A stretch of DNA of 11,866 nt from contig JAEYXI010000583.1 in NCBI GenBank assembly GCA_023428515.1, forward strand, positions 1-11,866. Direction: 5' to 3'. The notes under the pieces were generated by a model, which made no database searches, was not told the DNA's origin, and worked only from the letters and a program-made list of their open reading frames with translations. The stretch comes from Pseudomonadota bacterium (GTDB lineage Bacteria; Pseudomonadota; Alphaproteobacteria; Rhizobiales; Rhizobiaceae). This document shows positions 1-7,650 of this stretch, one piece after another (position 1 is the stretch's first letter; every line of letters starts with the position of its first letter). The position numbers were made by a program, and so were the translations under genes.

Positions 1-8
1 GGGCAGGA

Positions 9-1724
9 ATGACGACGATCTACGACGCACCCGAAGACTTCGCCACGACCGCGCTGGCGGGCTATTGCGCCATCCACGGCCGCAATGTGCGGCTGGTCAG
101 GGGCGGCGTGGTCCGCTCGACCGAAACGCCCAAGGGCAAGGTTTCGCTGGTCGTCGGTGGCGGCTCCGGCCACTTTCCCGCCTTTGCCGGCTATGTCGGG
201 CCGGGTTTTGCCGATGCAGCCGTGGCGGGAGACGTGTTCGCCTCGCCATCTACCGCCGCCGTCGCACGTGTCTGCCGTCATGCCGATCATGGCGGCGGCA
301 TGATCCTGGGTTTTGGCAACTATGCCGGCGACGTTCTCAATTTCAGCGTCGCGGCCGAGCGGCTGCGCGCCGAGGGCATAGATGTGCGCATCGTGCCGGT
401 CACCGACGACGTCGCCAGCGCGCCGGCCGAGACGGTTTCGAAGCGGCGCGGCATCGCCGGCACGGTTCTCGTCTACAAGGTTGCGGGCGCTGCAGCGGAG
501 GCGGGGTTGCCGCTCGATGAGGTCGAGCGCCTTACGCGCCACGCCAACGACCGCACCGTTTCCTTCGGCGTGGCTTTCGGCGGCTGCACGCTGCCTGGGG
601 CGTCCGCTCCCTTGTTCACCGTTCCCCAGGGCAAGATGGGCGTAGGGCTCGGCATTCACGGCGAGCCGGGCATTCGCGAGGAAAAGACCCCGCCGGCCAG
701 CGAGCTCGCCAAGGTGCTGGTCGACACGCTCGTCGCCGAGCGGCCTGCAGGCACGAAAAAGGCCGCGGCGCTTCTCAACGGCCTCGGCGCGACGAAATAT
801 GAAGAACTTTTCGTCCTCTGGCAGGCCGTGGCGGCAGAACTCGAGGCGCACGGGCTGGAAATCGTCGAACCCGAGGCCGGCGAATTCGTCACCAGCCTCG
901 ACATGCAAGGCTGCTCGCTGAGCCTCATGTGGCTGGACGACGAGTTGGAGCGTTATTGGCGCGCACCTAGCGATGCCGCCGTGTTGCGCAAGGGCACGAT
1001 CACTGCCGCCAAGCCTGCGACCGATGTGCTCGACGACCGGGAAGACCGGGCCGTTTTTGGCCCGGCCTCGGACGCTTCCAAGGAAAGCGGCCGCTGCATT
1101 GCATCCCTCATCGCCGAGCTCGCTTCAGCGCTTCATACGGCGTCCGACGAGCTTGGCCGCATCGATGCGATAGCCGGCGATGGCGATCACGGCCAGGGCA
1201 TGAGCCGAGGCTCTGCAGCGGCGTCGGCGGCGGCCTCGAACGCAGTCGCGGCTGGAGCTGGCGCGGCCAGCGTGCTCGCCGCGGCAGGCGACGCCTGGGC
1301 GGATCGGGCAGGCGGCACATCAGGCGCGATCTGGGGGCTGCTTCTGCGGGCGTGGAGCAGCGCCTTCAGCGACGATGAAGCTGTCAGCCCGCAAGCGATT
1401 GTGGACGGCGCCCGGCTGGCGCTCAATGGCGTGATGCGGCTTGGCCGGGCTCGTCTTGGCGACAAGACGCTGGTGGATGCGTTTGTCCCATTCGTCGAAA
1501 GCCTGGAAAAAGGCAGTGCCGCTGGGAAGCCGCTTGCCGAAGCCTGGGCCGACGCGGCAAGCGCTGCGAAAGCGGCCGCCGGCGCGACTTCCGCGTTGAC
1601 GCCGAAGATCGGCCGCGCCAGACCGCTTGCCGAGCGCAGCGTCGGACATCCTGACGCCGGCGCGGTGTCTCTTGCCCTCACCGCGGAAACCGCCGCTTCC
1701 TTCCTCCGAAAGCCGCAGACCTAA
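9..1724 (+). CDS. DhaK-DhaL fusion kinase (dihydroxyacetone / erythrulose kinase family)
   Basis: A 571-residue ATP-dependent ketose kinase with both halves of the Dha kinase fused. Residues about 1-325 are the DhaK substrate domain: GGGSGH at 50-55, NYAGD at 104-108, and GIHGEPG at 215-221, whose His217 matches the family histidine that binds the substrate carbonyl covalently. Residues about 360-570 are the DhaL nucleotide domain, with Asp386, Asp391 and Asp393 (around GDGDHG) as the expected Mg-ATP ligands and GGTSGA at 435-440. The fused ATP-type layout separates it from the phosphotransferase-linked DhaKLM system. The stretch RGGVVRSTETP at 31-41 reminds me of the erythrulose-kinase branch of the family, so a four-carbon ketose is as plausible a substrate as dihydroxyacetone; this rests on memory. 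The ATG at 9 gives the normal family N-terminus. An AGGA lies directly against it, and the true leader or operon partner is cut off by the window edge. Confidence 0.93.
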   Translation: MTTIYDAPEDFATTALAGYCAIHGRNVRLVRGGVVRSTETPKGKVSLVVGGGSGHFPAFAGYVGPGFADAAVAGDVFASPSTAAVARVCRHADHGGGMILGFGNYAGDVLNFSVAAERLRAEGIDVRIVPVTDDVASAPAETVSKRRGIAGTVLVYKVAGAAAEAGLPLDEVERLTRHANDRTVSFGVAFGGCTLPGASAPLFTVPQGKMGVGLGIHGEPGIREEKTPPASELAKVLVDTLVAERPAGTKKAAALLNGLGATKYEELFVLWQAVAAELEAHGLEIVEPEAGEFVTSLDMQGCSLSLMWLDDELERYWRAPSDAAVLRKGTITAAKPATDVLDDREDRAVFGPASDASKESGRCIASLIAELASALHTASDELGRIDAIAGDGDHGQGMSRGSAAASAAASNAVAAGAGAASVLAAAGDAWADRAGGTSGAIWGLLLRAWSSAFSDDEAVSPQAIVDGARLALNGVMRLGRARLGDKTLVDAFVPFVESLEKGSAAGKPLAEAWADAASAAKAAAGATSALTPKIGRARPLAERSVGHPDAGAVSLALTAETAASFLRKPQT

Positions 1725-1748
1725 CGAAGACTGCCGATCCCTGAAGAG

Positions 1749-1772
1749 GGCTGCGCCGCGATGGGCGCAGCC
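1749..1772. terminator. Stem-loop in convergent gap, putative bidirectional terminator
   Basis: A perfect 9-bp inverted repeat, GGCTGCGCC / GGCGCAGCC, with a 6-nt loop (GCGATG). It lies between the stop of the kinase (1724) and the stop of the convergent AhpD-like gene (1783). The stem is perfect on both strands, so it could end transcription both ways. No T-run follows on either strand, so this is not a textbook intrinsic terminator. Confidence 0.5.
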
Positions 1773-1782
1773 TCCCGACAGC

Positions 1783-2310
1783 TTACTTGAGGCCTGCCTT
1801 CTCCAGGCCGAACTTCGTGTCCGCCGAACCGGGCACGGTCTTGAAGCCGATGTTCAGACGGTTCCAGGAGTTGATCACCATCACGATGAAGGAGAGATCG
1901 GAAATCTCCTTCTCGGACAATTGGGTGCGTACGCGCTCGTAGATGTCGTCCGGGACGCCCTGTTCCGGCAGTTTCGTGAGGATCTCGGTCCACGCCAGCG
2001 CGGCGCGTTCGCGAGGAGCGAACAGCGTCGAGTCGCGCCACGTGGCCAGATGGTAGAGGCGCAACTCCCGCTCGCCGTGCATCTTCGCCTGCTTGACGTG
2101 CATGTCGAGACAGAACGCGCAGCCATTCAGCTGCGAGGCGCGGATGTTGACCAGATCGCGGATCGACTCTTCGATCGCACTGGTCTGGGTGGCCGCAAGA
2201 ACCTCGGTGAATTTCTTGAGCAGCTCCGGCGATTGCTCGGCATAGTTGACGCGGGGCCCTGCGACTTTCTGCGCTCCGGCATGGGCGGAGGGCTTCGTGG
2301 CGATGTTCAT
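1783..2310 (-). CDS. AhpD-like carboxymuconolactone decarboxylase family protein
   Basis: A 175-residue protein of the carboxymuconolactone decarboxylase / AhpD fold. The signature region runs ESIRDLVNIRASQLNGCAFC and on to LDMHVKQA (residues 48-75). It has a CxxC pair (Cys64, Cys67) and His71 four residues after the second cysteine, the arrangement AhpD uses as a redox centre. APRERAALAWTE in the middle and NSWNRLNI near the end are typical of the subgroup often annotated as alkylhydroperoxidase-domain or 4-carboxymuconolactone-like proteins. A thiol-dependent peroxidase or disulfide reductase role in the cytoplasm is inferred. No AhpC-like partner lies next to it, and true decarboxylase activity is unlikely given the CxxC motif. 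The start is fixed by AAGGAG 6 nt upstream. It is transcribed away from the kinase operon and converges on the DhaK-DhaL gene. Confidence 0.92.
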   Translation of the reverse strand: MNIATKPSAHAGAQKVAGPRVNYAEQSPELLKKFTEVLAATQTSAIEESIRDLVNIRASQLNGCAFCLDMHVKQAKMHGERELRLYHLATWRDSTLFAPRERAALAWTEILTKLPEQGVPDDIYERVRTQLSEKEISDLSFIVMVINSWNRLNIGFKTVPGSADTKFGLEKAGLK

Positions 2311-2316
2311 GGATAT

Positions 2317-2322
2317 CTCCTT
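2317..2322 (-). promoter_or_regulatory. Ribosome binding site of the AhpD-like gene
   Basis: AAGGAG on the minus strand, 6 nt before the ATG at 2310. It supports this start over the longer in-frame reading upstream. Confidence 0.8.
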
Positions 2323-2410
2323 GAGGATGGTTGGCGTTTATCGCTCGCGGAGGATGCAGGTGGTGGCTGAACCGAACCATCATGCGTGAGGGCCGCCTCG
2401 TCGCTCAGAT

Positions 2411-2420
2411 CGTCTAGACG
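2411..2420. promoter_or_regulatory. Perfect 10-bp palindrome, candidate operator
   Basis: CGTCTAGACG equals its own reverse complement. The flanks GAT and (after one extra base) ATC extend the symmetry imperfectly. It lies about 100 bp upstream of the AhpD-like start and 190 bp upstream of the kinase start, a position where a dimeric regulator could act on either gene. No cognate regulator is identified. Confidence 0.3.
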
Positions 2421-2598
2421 GTATCGTCCCGAAGGTTAGGTGCATACGCCGGGACAGCCATGCCTCATGGATTTCCATAGGATGCGGCCGGGCCGGGGAC
2501 GAACTACGCTGGTTTCGTGACCTCGCATGCTCCAATCCCGATATCCGGAACAAGTGCTATACCAAGCGCTGACAGTTCCCAGGTTTTCTTGGGCCCGC

Positions 2599-2606
2599 GG
2601 GAGGAG
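2599..2606 (+). promoter_or_regulatory. Ribosome binding site deciding the sensor kinase start
   Basis: GGGAGGAG ends 3 nt before the ATG at 2610. An in-frame GTG at 2517 would add 31 residues, but it has no Shine-Dalgarno sequence and the added residues are polar and unlike a MASE1 start. The 2610 start puts the first membrane helix close to the N-terminus, as expected. Confidence 0.8.
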
Positions 2607-2609
2607 CCA

Positions 2610-5600
2610 ATGACACAGGTGTGGTCGCATCGTCCCCAATTCTTGCACCTGGTGATTTTTTTCATGGCCTATGTCCTGGGCTGCGGGTTCGCTCAGGTTC
2701 TCGCGATCGTCCCGGGCATAACGGTTTCGATCTGGCCTCCCGGCGGAATCTTCATCGCGACGCTTATCCTCACCTCTCCTTACAGCTGGCCGTGGTGGAT
2801 ACTGGCGGGCTGTCTTGCCGAGATGTTCGCGCAACTGGTGTGGTTCCACAGCCCGTTGGCTGCGGGTTTCCTGATCTATGTCGGCAATGCCCTTGGCGCC
2901 GTGGTCGGCGCTACTCTTGTGAACCGCGCGAGTGGACGCCCTGTCCGGCTGGAAACGTTGCGCGACGTTCTCGCATTCGTCGTGCTGGGCGCCGGAGTGG
3001 CGCCCCTCGTAAGCGCGACGGTCGGAAGCGCGACGCTCGCGTGGTTTGGCGTGGAATCACAGACCTTTGCGTCCGTATGGCCGCTGTTCTGGATTGGAGA
3101 CGCCACTGGAATCTTGCTCCTGGCGCCGCCAGCGCTTGTCGTGATCCAGCATTGGCGCGGCAACACCATGCTTTCAACCGCGCAATGGACGGAAGCTGCC
3201 GTTCTTGGGCTGATCTTCCTGGCTGTCGCGGCGCTGTCCTTGAGCACCGACTATCTGCAATCTCCTTACGTCATCATGCCTCTCCTTCTGTGGCTCGCTG
3301 TACGCTTCGAGTTCAGAGGGGCGGCGGTCGCCCTGACGCTTCTCGCGCTCATCACGATGGCGCTCACCATCACCGGCGACAGTCATTTTGTCGGCGATCC
3401 CGAGTCCCAGAGGCAAAGGCAGGTAGCGCTTCAGCTTTTCCTGGTGATCTCGGCTTTTTCGGCGCTCATCGTGGCTGCCATATCCCGGCAGCGCCAGCAG
3501 GCCATGGTCGCATTGAGCCAGAGTCTGGAAGCATTGCGGGGGCGTGAGCAGGAACTCTCACAACTCGTGGACATGGCTCCAAGCCATGTTTGGCGTCTGA
3601 CACCCAGCGGCGAGCCGGCTTTCTTCAACAAGCGCATGGCCGATTTCATCGGGATGGACGTGGCCGACCTGGAGAGGCCGGGGATGACCCGGCTGGCGGC
3701 GATGATAGATGGCTCCGTCCATCCGGATGACGCGGCAGCATTCGGCGACACGCTCCGGCGCAGCATCGCCACCGGCGAGACATTCGCATTGCGCTACCGT
3801 TTGCGAGGTGCTGACGGCGTCTATCACTGGATGTCGAGCCGTGCCGAGCCGCTGCGGGACAACGATGGACGCATCGCCCAATGGTACGGCATCTGTCACG
3901 ATATCGACGATCAGGTGAAGGCCGAGGAGGCGGTGCGGAAGAGCGAGCGCCGGCTTCAGGAGATGATCGACGCCGTGCCGGTCCGCATCTGGAGCGCAAC
4001 ATCGACGGGCGGGCCGATCTACTTCAACAAGCGATACCAAGACCATCTCCGCTCCGTCGTCTCGAACCCTGAGACGCTCGAGGAGCCGCGTATCGAAAAG
4101 CTGCTGCAGGAACTGATCCATCCCGATGATGCGGCCACCGTGCAAGACACTTTGGCTGCGTGTTTCAAAAGTGGTGACGGCTCGGCCATGCGGTTTCGCT
4201 GGCGTGAGAATGACGGCGTCTATCGCTGGGCGGAGTGCAGGGTAGCGCCCCGGCGCGACGAAGATGGGACCGTCGTGCAATGGTATGGCGTTTCCCTCGA
4301 CATCGACGACGAGGTGCGCGCCCAGGAGGCGCTGCGTGATCGGGAGCGGGAGCTTTCGCAACTCGTCGACATGGTCCCGGTCCAGATCAGGCGCCTGACG
4401 CCAGAGGGCAATCCGACCTTCTTCAACAAGCGCTTGCTCGACTTCTTCGATTTTAACGACTTGACGCAACTGGACAAGCCGAACCTCAGCCGGCTGGCCG
4501 CAGCCATGCAGACCCTTATCCATCCAGACGATGCGCCCCGCCTGTCGGAGATGCTACGCCAGTCCCTCGCCACCGGCGAACCCTACTCCATGAAGTATCG
4601 CATGCGTCGTGCGGACGGCGCGTATCGCTGGGTCGATGGCCGGGGAGAACCGGTGCGAGATCAGAGCGGAGCGATCGTCCAATGGTATGCGATCTCCATC
4701 GACATCGACGATGAGATGCGCCTCTACAAGGATCTCGAAGAACGAGAAGCCAAGATTCGGCGGCTGGTCGATTCGGATGTTATCGGGATCGTCATCTGGG
4801 ATCTGGACGGAACGCTGATCGACGCCAACGACGCGTTTCTCCGCATGGTCCAGTACGAGCGGGCCGATGTGGAGGCCGGGCTTCGATGGTTCGACATGAC
4901 GCCTCCCGATTGGCAAGACGTGCATGCCCACGAGGAGGCGGAAGAACTCGCTGCGACGGGCAAGATGCAGCCGCGCGAGAAGGAATATTTCAGGCGGGAT
5001 GGCAGCCGGGTACCGGTATTGATCGGAGCTGCCTGTTTCGAGGGACAGTCGCGGCAGGGGGTCGCGTATATTCTCGATCTGACCGAACAAAAGCGTGCCG
5101 AAGCTGCCTTGCGCGACCGGGAACGCGAACTGTCGCAACTCGTGAACATAGTCCCGAGCTATCTGTGGCGGATCACGCCCGAGGGCGTGCCTGTCTTTTT
5201 CAACAAGAGACTTGTCGATTTCCTGGGCCTGGACGTCACAGACATGGACAAGCCGGGCGGAAGCCGGCTCGACGCATTTATCGAGGCCGCCATCCATCCG
5301 GATGATGCCGTCGCGGTTGCGCAAGCGTTCGAGCGCTCGCTGACCGGCGGTGAGAGCCTCTCCATGAAATGGCGCATGCGTCGAGCCGACGGCGTGTATC
5401 GCTGGATGGCGGCAAGCGCCGAAGCGATGCGCGATCAGGAGGGCCGCATCGCTCAATGGTATGGCCTCTGCCACGACATTGAGGACCAGCTGCAGGCCGA
5501 AGAGGCGCTTCGGACCAGCAAGCGGCAACTGGAGCAGATGATCGACGCCGTGCCGTTCAGCATCCTGAGCTTCGATCCGTCCAAGAAGATGACCTACACA

Positions 5601-7010
5601 AGCAAGCGATATCTTGATCAGGCTGGCTTGCCTTCAGAGGGTGTCCAGGATTTCGACGCGCTGGCACGGGATGTAACCCACCCGGACGACCTTCCGGTCA
5701 TGTTCGAAAGGGCGCAGGAGGGCTTTGCGACCGGACAGCCTTTCGTCAACCGGTTTCGCAGGCGCCTCAGGAACGGCGGCTACCGCTGGATAGAGGCGCG
5801 CGCGCAACCGTTGCGGGATGCGGATGGCGAGATCGTCCAATGGTACCTCGCTTCCATCGACATAGAAGATGAGATGAATGCCCAGGAGGCTTTGCGCGCG
5901 CGCGAGCGTTTCCTCTGGCAACTCGTCGAGACCCTGCCGGCCATGATCGATTGCGCAGCGCCCGACGGCGAGCCGGTCTACCGCAGCCAGCAGCTTCGCG
6001 AGTTCCTCGGATACCAGCTCGAAGCACTCGACGGCACCGGCAAATCACGATTGACCGGCACGCTCGACGCGGGCGTTCATCCCGATGATGTTTCCGGCGT
6101 CAAGGAGGAATATGCCCGCTGCCTGTCCACTGGCGAACCCTATGCGCGGCGACACCGTTTGCGTCGTTTCGATGGCGAATATCGATGGGTTGAAACGCGC
6201 GCGGCGCCGATGCGGAACTCGGACGGCGACATTATTCAGTGGAACGTCATTTGCCTGGACATCGAGGGCGAAGTCCGGGCGCAGGAAGAGCTGCGCCTGG
6301 CGCAGGAGGGACTGGCGCGCGCGAGCCAGGCTGCAAGCCTCTCCGAGCTGTCCGCGTCGATCGCACATGAGGTGAACCAGCCACTGGCCGCCATCGTCGC
6401 CAACTCGCATGCCTGCCACCGCTGGCTGTCGGCGGAGCCGCCAAACGTCGAGCGCGCGAAGATCACCACCGAGCGCATCATCCGGGACGCCAACTCGGCG
6501 GCGGATGTCGTCGGCCGCATTCGCGCCCTGTTCAGGCAGTCGGTGGAATCGAGGAGAAGTACGGCGCTCCCCGGCGTCATTGCCGAGGCCCGCAACCTCA
6601 TGGCCGAGGAGGCCTTGCGGCGTCGCATTCGAATGGAAGTCGATATCGAAAGCGGGCTTCCGCCCGCCGCGCTGGACCGCACCCAGGTCCAGCAGGTTCT
6701 CATCAATCTTATGCGCAACGGCATGGACGCGATGGACACCGTCACGGGCGACAGGGTCCTGAGGTTGCGCGCCCGCCGAAAGGGGGAGGCGGTCCAGATT
6801 GAAATCAGCGATCGCGGCCGCGGCATCGAGTTCCCTGAACGGATGTTCGAGCCGTTCTTCACGACGAAAGAGCAGGGGATGGGCATGGGCCTCGCCATCT
6901 GCCGTTCGATCGTCGAATCGCATGGCGGCCGGTTGTGGGCGGAGAAGAACGGGCCGCACGGAGCCACGTTCATCTTCACCTTGCCCCTCGAGATGAAGGC
7001 CTTGCAATGA
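2610..7010 (+). CDS. MASE1 membrane sensor histidine kinase with seven PAS domains
   Basis: A 1466-residue inner-membrane sensor kinase. Residues 1 to about 295 form a MASE1-type sensor region with roughly eight or nine hydrophobic helices, including SIWPPGG near 40 and LFWIGDATGILLLAPP near 155. Seven PAS domains follow, starting near residues 316, 449, 582, 716, 841, 974 and 1102. All but the fourth carry HPDD and a YRW- or YHW-like PAC motif, as in the PAS_3 type. The fourth (GIVIWDLDGTLIDAN) is a different PAS type. The dimerisation and phosphoacceptor helix has SIAHEVNQPLAAI with the predicted phosphorylated His1253. The ATPase domain has the N-box NLMRNGMDAM (Asn1370), DRGRGI, FEPFFTTK and the GMGMGLAI lid. 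There is no fused receiver. No heme, flavin-LOV or similar cofactor motif is evident, so the ligand is unknown. The 3' end overlaps the next gene by ATGA. The four following genes' products are the likely partners within this operon. Confidence 0.96.
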   Translation: MTQVWSHRPQFLHLVIFFMAYVLGCGFAQVLAIVPGITVSIWPPGGIFIATLILTSPYSWPWWILAGCLAEMFAQLVWFHSPLAAGFLIYVGNALGAVVGATLVNRASGRPVRLETLRDVLAFVVLGAGVAPLVSATVGSATLAWFGVESQTFASVWPLFWIGDATGILLLAPPALVVIQHWRGNTMLSTAQWTEAAVLGLIFLAVAALSLSTDYLQSPYVIMPLLLWLAVRFEFRGAAVALTLLALITMALTITGDSHFVGDPESQRQRQVALQLFLVISAFSALIVAAISRQRQQAMVALSQSLEALRGREQELSQLVDMAPSHVWRLTPSGEPAFFNKRMADFIGMDVADLERPGMTRLAAMIDGSVHPDDAAAFGDTLRRSIATGETFALRYRLRGADGVYHWMSSRAEPLRDNDGRIAQWYGICHDIDDQVKAEEAVRKSERRLQEMIDAVPVRIWSATSTGGPIYFNKRYQDHLRSVVSNPETLEEPRIEKLLQELIHPDDAATVQDTLAACFKSGDGSAMRFRWRENDGVYRWAECRVAPRRDEDGTVVQWYGVSLDIDDEVRAQEALRDRERELSQLVDMVPVQIRRLTPEGNPTFFNKRLLDFFDFNDLTQLDKPNLSRLAAAMQTLIHPDDAPRLSEMLRQSLATGEPYSMKYRMRRADGAYRWVDGRGEPVRDQSGAIVQWYAISIDIDDEMRLYKDLEEREAKIRRLVDSDVIGIVIWDLDGTLIDANDAFLRMVQYERADVEAGLRWFDMTPPDWQDVHAHEEAEELAATGKMQPREKEYFRRDGSRVPVLIGAACFEGQSRQGVAYILDLTEQKRAEAALRDRERELSQLVNIVPSYLWRITPEGVPVFFNKRLVDFLGLDVTDMDKPGGSRLDAFIEAAIHPDDAVAVAQAFERSLTGGESLSMKWRMRRADGVYRWMAASAEAMRDQEGRIAQWYGLCHDIEDQLQAEEALRTSKRQLEQMIDAVPFSILSFDPSKKMTYTSKRYLDQAGLPSEGVQDFDALARDVTHPDDLPVMFERAQEGFATGQPFVNRFRRRLRNGGYRWIEARAQPLRDADGEIVQWYLASIDIEDEMNAQEALRARERFLWQLVETLPAMIDCAAPDGEPVYRSQQLREFLGYQLEALDGTGKSRLTGTLDAGVHPDDVSGVKEEYARCLSTGEPYARRHRLRRFDGEYRWVETRAAPMRNSDGDIIQWNVICLDIEGEVRAQEELRLAQEGLARASQAASLSELSASIAHEVNQPLAAIVANSHACHRWLSAEPPNVERAKITTERIIRDANSAADVVGRIRALFRQSVESRRSTALPGVIAEARNLMAEEALRRRIRMEVDIESGLPPAALDRTQVQQVLINLMRNGMDAMDTVTGDRVLRLRARRKGEAVQIEISDRGRGIEFPERMFEPFFTTKEQGMGMGLAICRSIVESHGGRLWAEKNGPHGATFIFTLPLEMKALQ
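3555..4352 (+). repeat. Intragenic PAS block, copy 1 (PAS1-PAS2)
   Basis: Two 399-nt units, one PAS domain each. PAS1 starts at LSQLVDMAP and PAS2 at LQEMIDAVP. Copy 2 lies exactly 1575 nt downstream with matching order, matching start motifs and the same 399-nt internal spacing. The 20 nt at 3961-3980 are identical to 5536-5555. Confidence 0.8.
5130..5912 (+). repeat. Intragenic PAS block, copy 2 (PAS5-PAS6)
   Basis: PAS5 begins LSQLVNIVP and PAS6 begins LEQMIDAVP, paralogous to PAS1 and PAS2. The PAS5 to PAS6 linker (GRIAQWYGLCHDIEDQ, then AEEALR) closely follows the PAS1 to PAS2 linker (GRIAQWYGICHDIDDQ, then AEEAVR). Copies 1 and 2 are separated by the A-like PAS3 and the unrelated PAS4. 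Confidence 0.8.
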
Positions 7011-7648
7011 CGACGGACGATCATATCGTTTTCGTCGTCGATGACGATGAACGCATCCGTGAGGCGCTCGGCGAACTCCTGGCCTCGCACGGTATACGCG
7101 TCATGGCCTTCGGATCGGCCGGCGACTATGTCGGCGCGGAAAAACCCGATCTCCCGGCCTGTCTCATCCTCGATGTCGAATTGCCTGACATCAACGGACT
7201 CGACCTGCAACGGCAGATCGCCGAGGGGGATCACCCGCCGATCGTCTTCATAACCGGCCATGGCGACATCCCGTCCTCCGTCCGCGCGATCAAGAGCGGG
7301 GCCGTGGATTTCCTGACCAAGCCTTTCAGCGATGCCGATCTCATGGTTGCGATCCATGCGGCGATCGCCCAGCACCGGACGAAAAGATCGGAACATGCCG
7401 AGCTCAGCGCGTTGCGGCGACGCTACCTCGAGCTGACGCCGCGCGAGCGCGAGGTGCTGCCGCTCGTGGTGAGCGGGCTTCTCAACAAACAGGCCGCCGC
7501 CGAGCTGCAGATCAGTGAGGTGACGCTGCAAATCCATAGAAGGAACGTCATGCAGAAAATGGAGGCGGCATCGCTCGCCGATCTCGTGCGTATCGCGGAA
7601 CGATTGGGGATACCGGTCACCCACTCGCGTCGGGCGGGAGGCGGCTGA
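7007..7648 (+). CDS. FixJ-type response regulator 1 (receiver + LuxR/GerE HTH)
   Basis: A 213-residue response regulator. The receiver (about 6-120) has the acidic cluster VDDD at 11-14, the predicted phosphorylated Asp56 in LILDVELPD, the switch Thr83 in FITGHGD and the conserved Lys105 in FLTKPF. The C-terminal LuxR/GerE helix-turn-helix (about 143-203) begins LTPREREVL and contains NKQAAAELQISEVT. GHGDIP and the overall spacing are FixJ-like. Its ATG overlaps the kinase stop by 4 nt (ATGA), so translation is coupled and it is very probably a direct partner of that kinase. The recognition-helix segment reads SEVTLQIHRRNV, whereas the paralogue downstream has SEVTVKLHRGNV. It is not FixJ itself by any sequence evidence here: there is no heme-PAS FixL and no nitrogen-fixation gene nearby. 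Target genes are unknown. Confidence 0.95.
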   Translation: MTTDDHIVFVVDDDERIREALGELLASHGIRVMAFGSAGDYVGAEKPDLPACLILDVELPDINGLDLQRQIAEGDHPPIVFITGHGDIPSSVRAIKSGAVDFLTKPFSDADLMVAIHAAIAQHRTKRSEHAELSALRRRYLELTPREREVLPLVVSGLLNKQAAAELQISEVTLQIHRRNVMQKMEAASLADLVRIAERLGIPVTHSRRAGGG

Positions 7649-7650
7649 TC

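Larger units (their letters stand above)
2311..2609. promoter_or_regulatory. Divergent intergenic region with promoters and small palindromes
   Basis: This 299-bp stretch separates the divergent AhpD-like gene and the sensor kinase operon, so it should hold both promoters. I see a perfect 10-bp palindrome CGTCTAGACG at 2411-2420, an inverted repeat CCATG-CCT-CATGG at 2458-2470 whose right arm runs into ATGGA-TT-TCCAT at 2467-2478, and CTATAC at 2557-2562, close to the rhizobial -10 consensus CTATAT. There is no convincing -35 at the right distance. A 6-bp stem with a TTTT loop (2578-2593) sits just before the kinase ribosome binding site. No small gene, RNA or riboswitch is recognisable. Promoter assignment is inference. 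Confidence 0.45.

Noticed and set aside
1627..2370. Plus-strand open frame of 247 codons over the AhpD-like gene
   Set aside because: It overlaps the end of the Dha kinase and is fully antisense to a protein with a clear CxxC family signature. It has no family features of its own.
2547..2575. General stress (EcfG-type) promoter upstream of the kinase
   Set aside because: GGAAC is present at 2547-2551, but no CGTT follows at 16-17 nt.
2517..2609. GTG start giving a kinase 31 residues longer
   Set aside because: There is no ribosome binding site before the GTG, while GGGAGGAG precedes the ATG at 2610.
3558..5528. Long minus-strand open frames (321 and 324 codons) opposite the PAS array
   Set aside because: They resemble each other only because they are antisense to repeated PAS sequence.
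3555..6300. The periodic signal as a DNA repeat array or CRISPR
   Set aside because: The period is about 400 nt, the reading frame stays open and the repeats encode PAS domains, so this is a protein-level repeat.
6236..7624. A 462-codon open frame on the minus strand across the kinase end and regulator 1
   Set aside because: It runs antisense to well-supported kinase and receiver domains. Its translation shows no recognisable fold and is typical of a GC-rich shadow frame.
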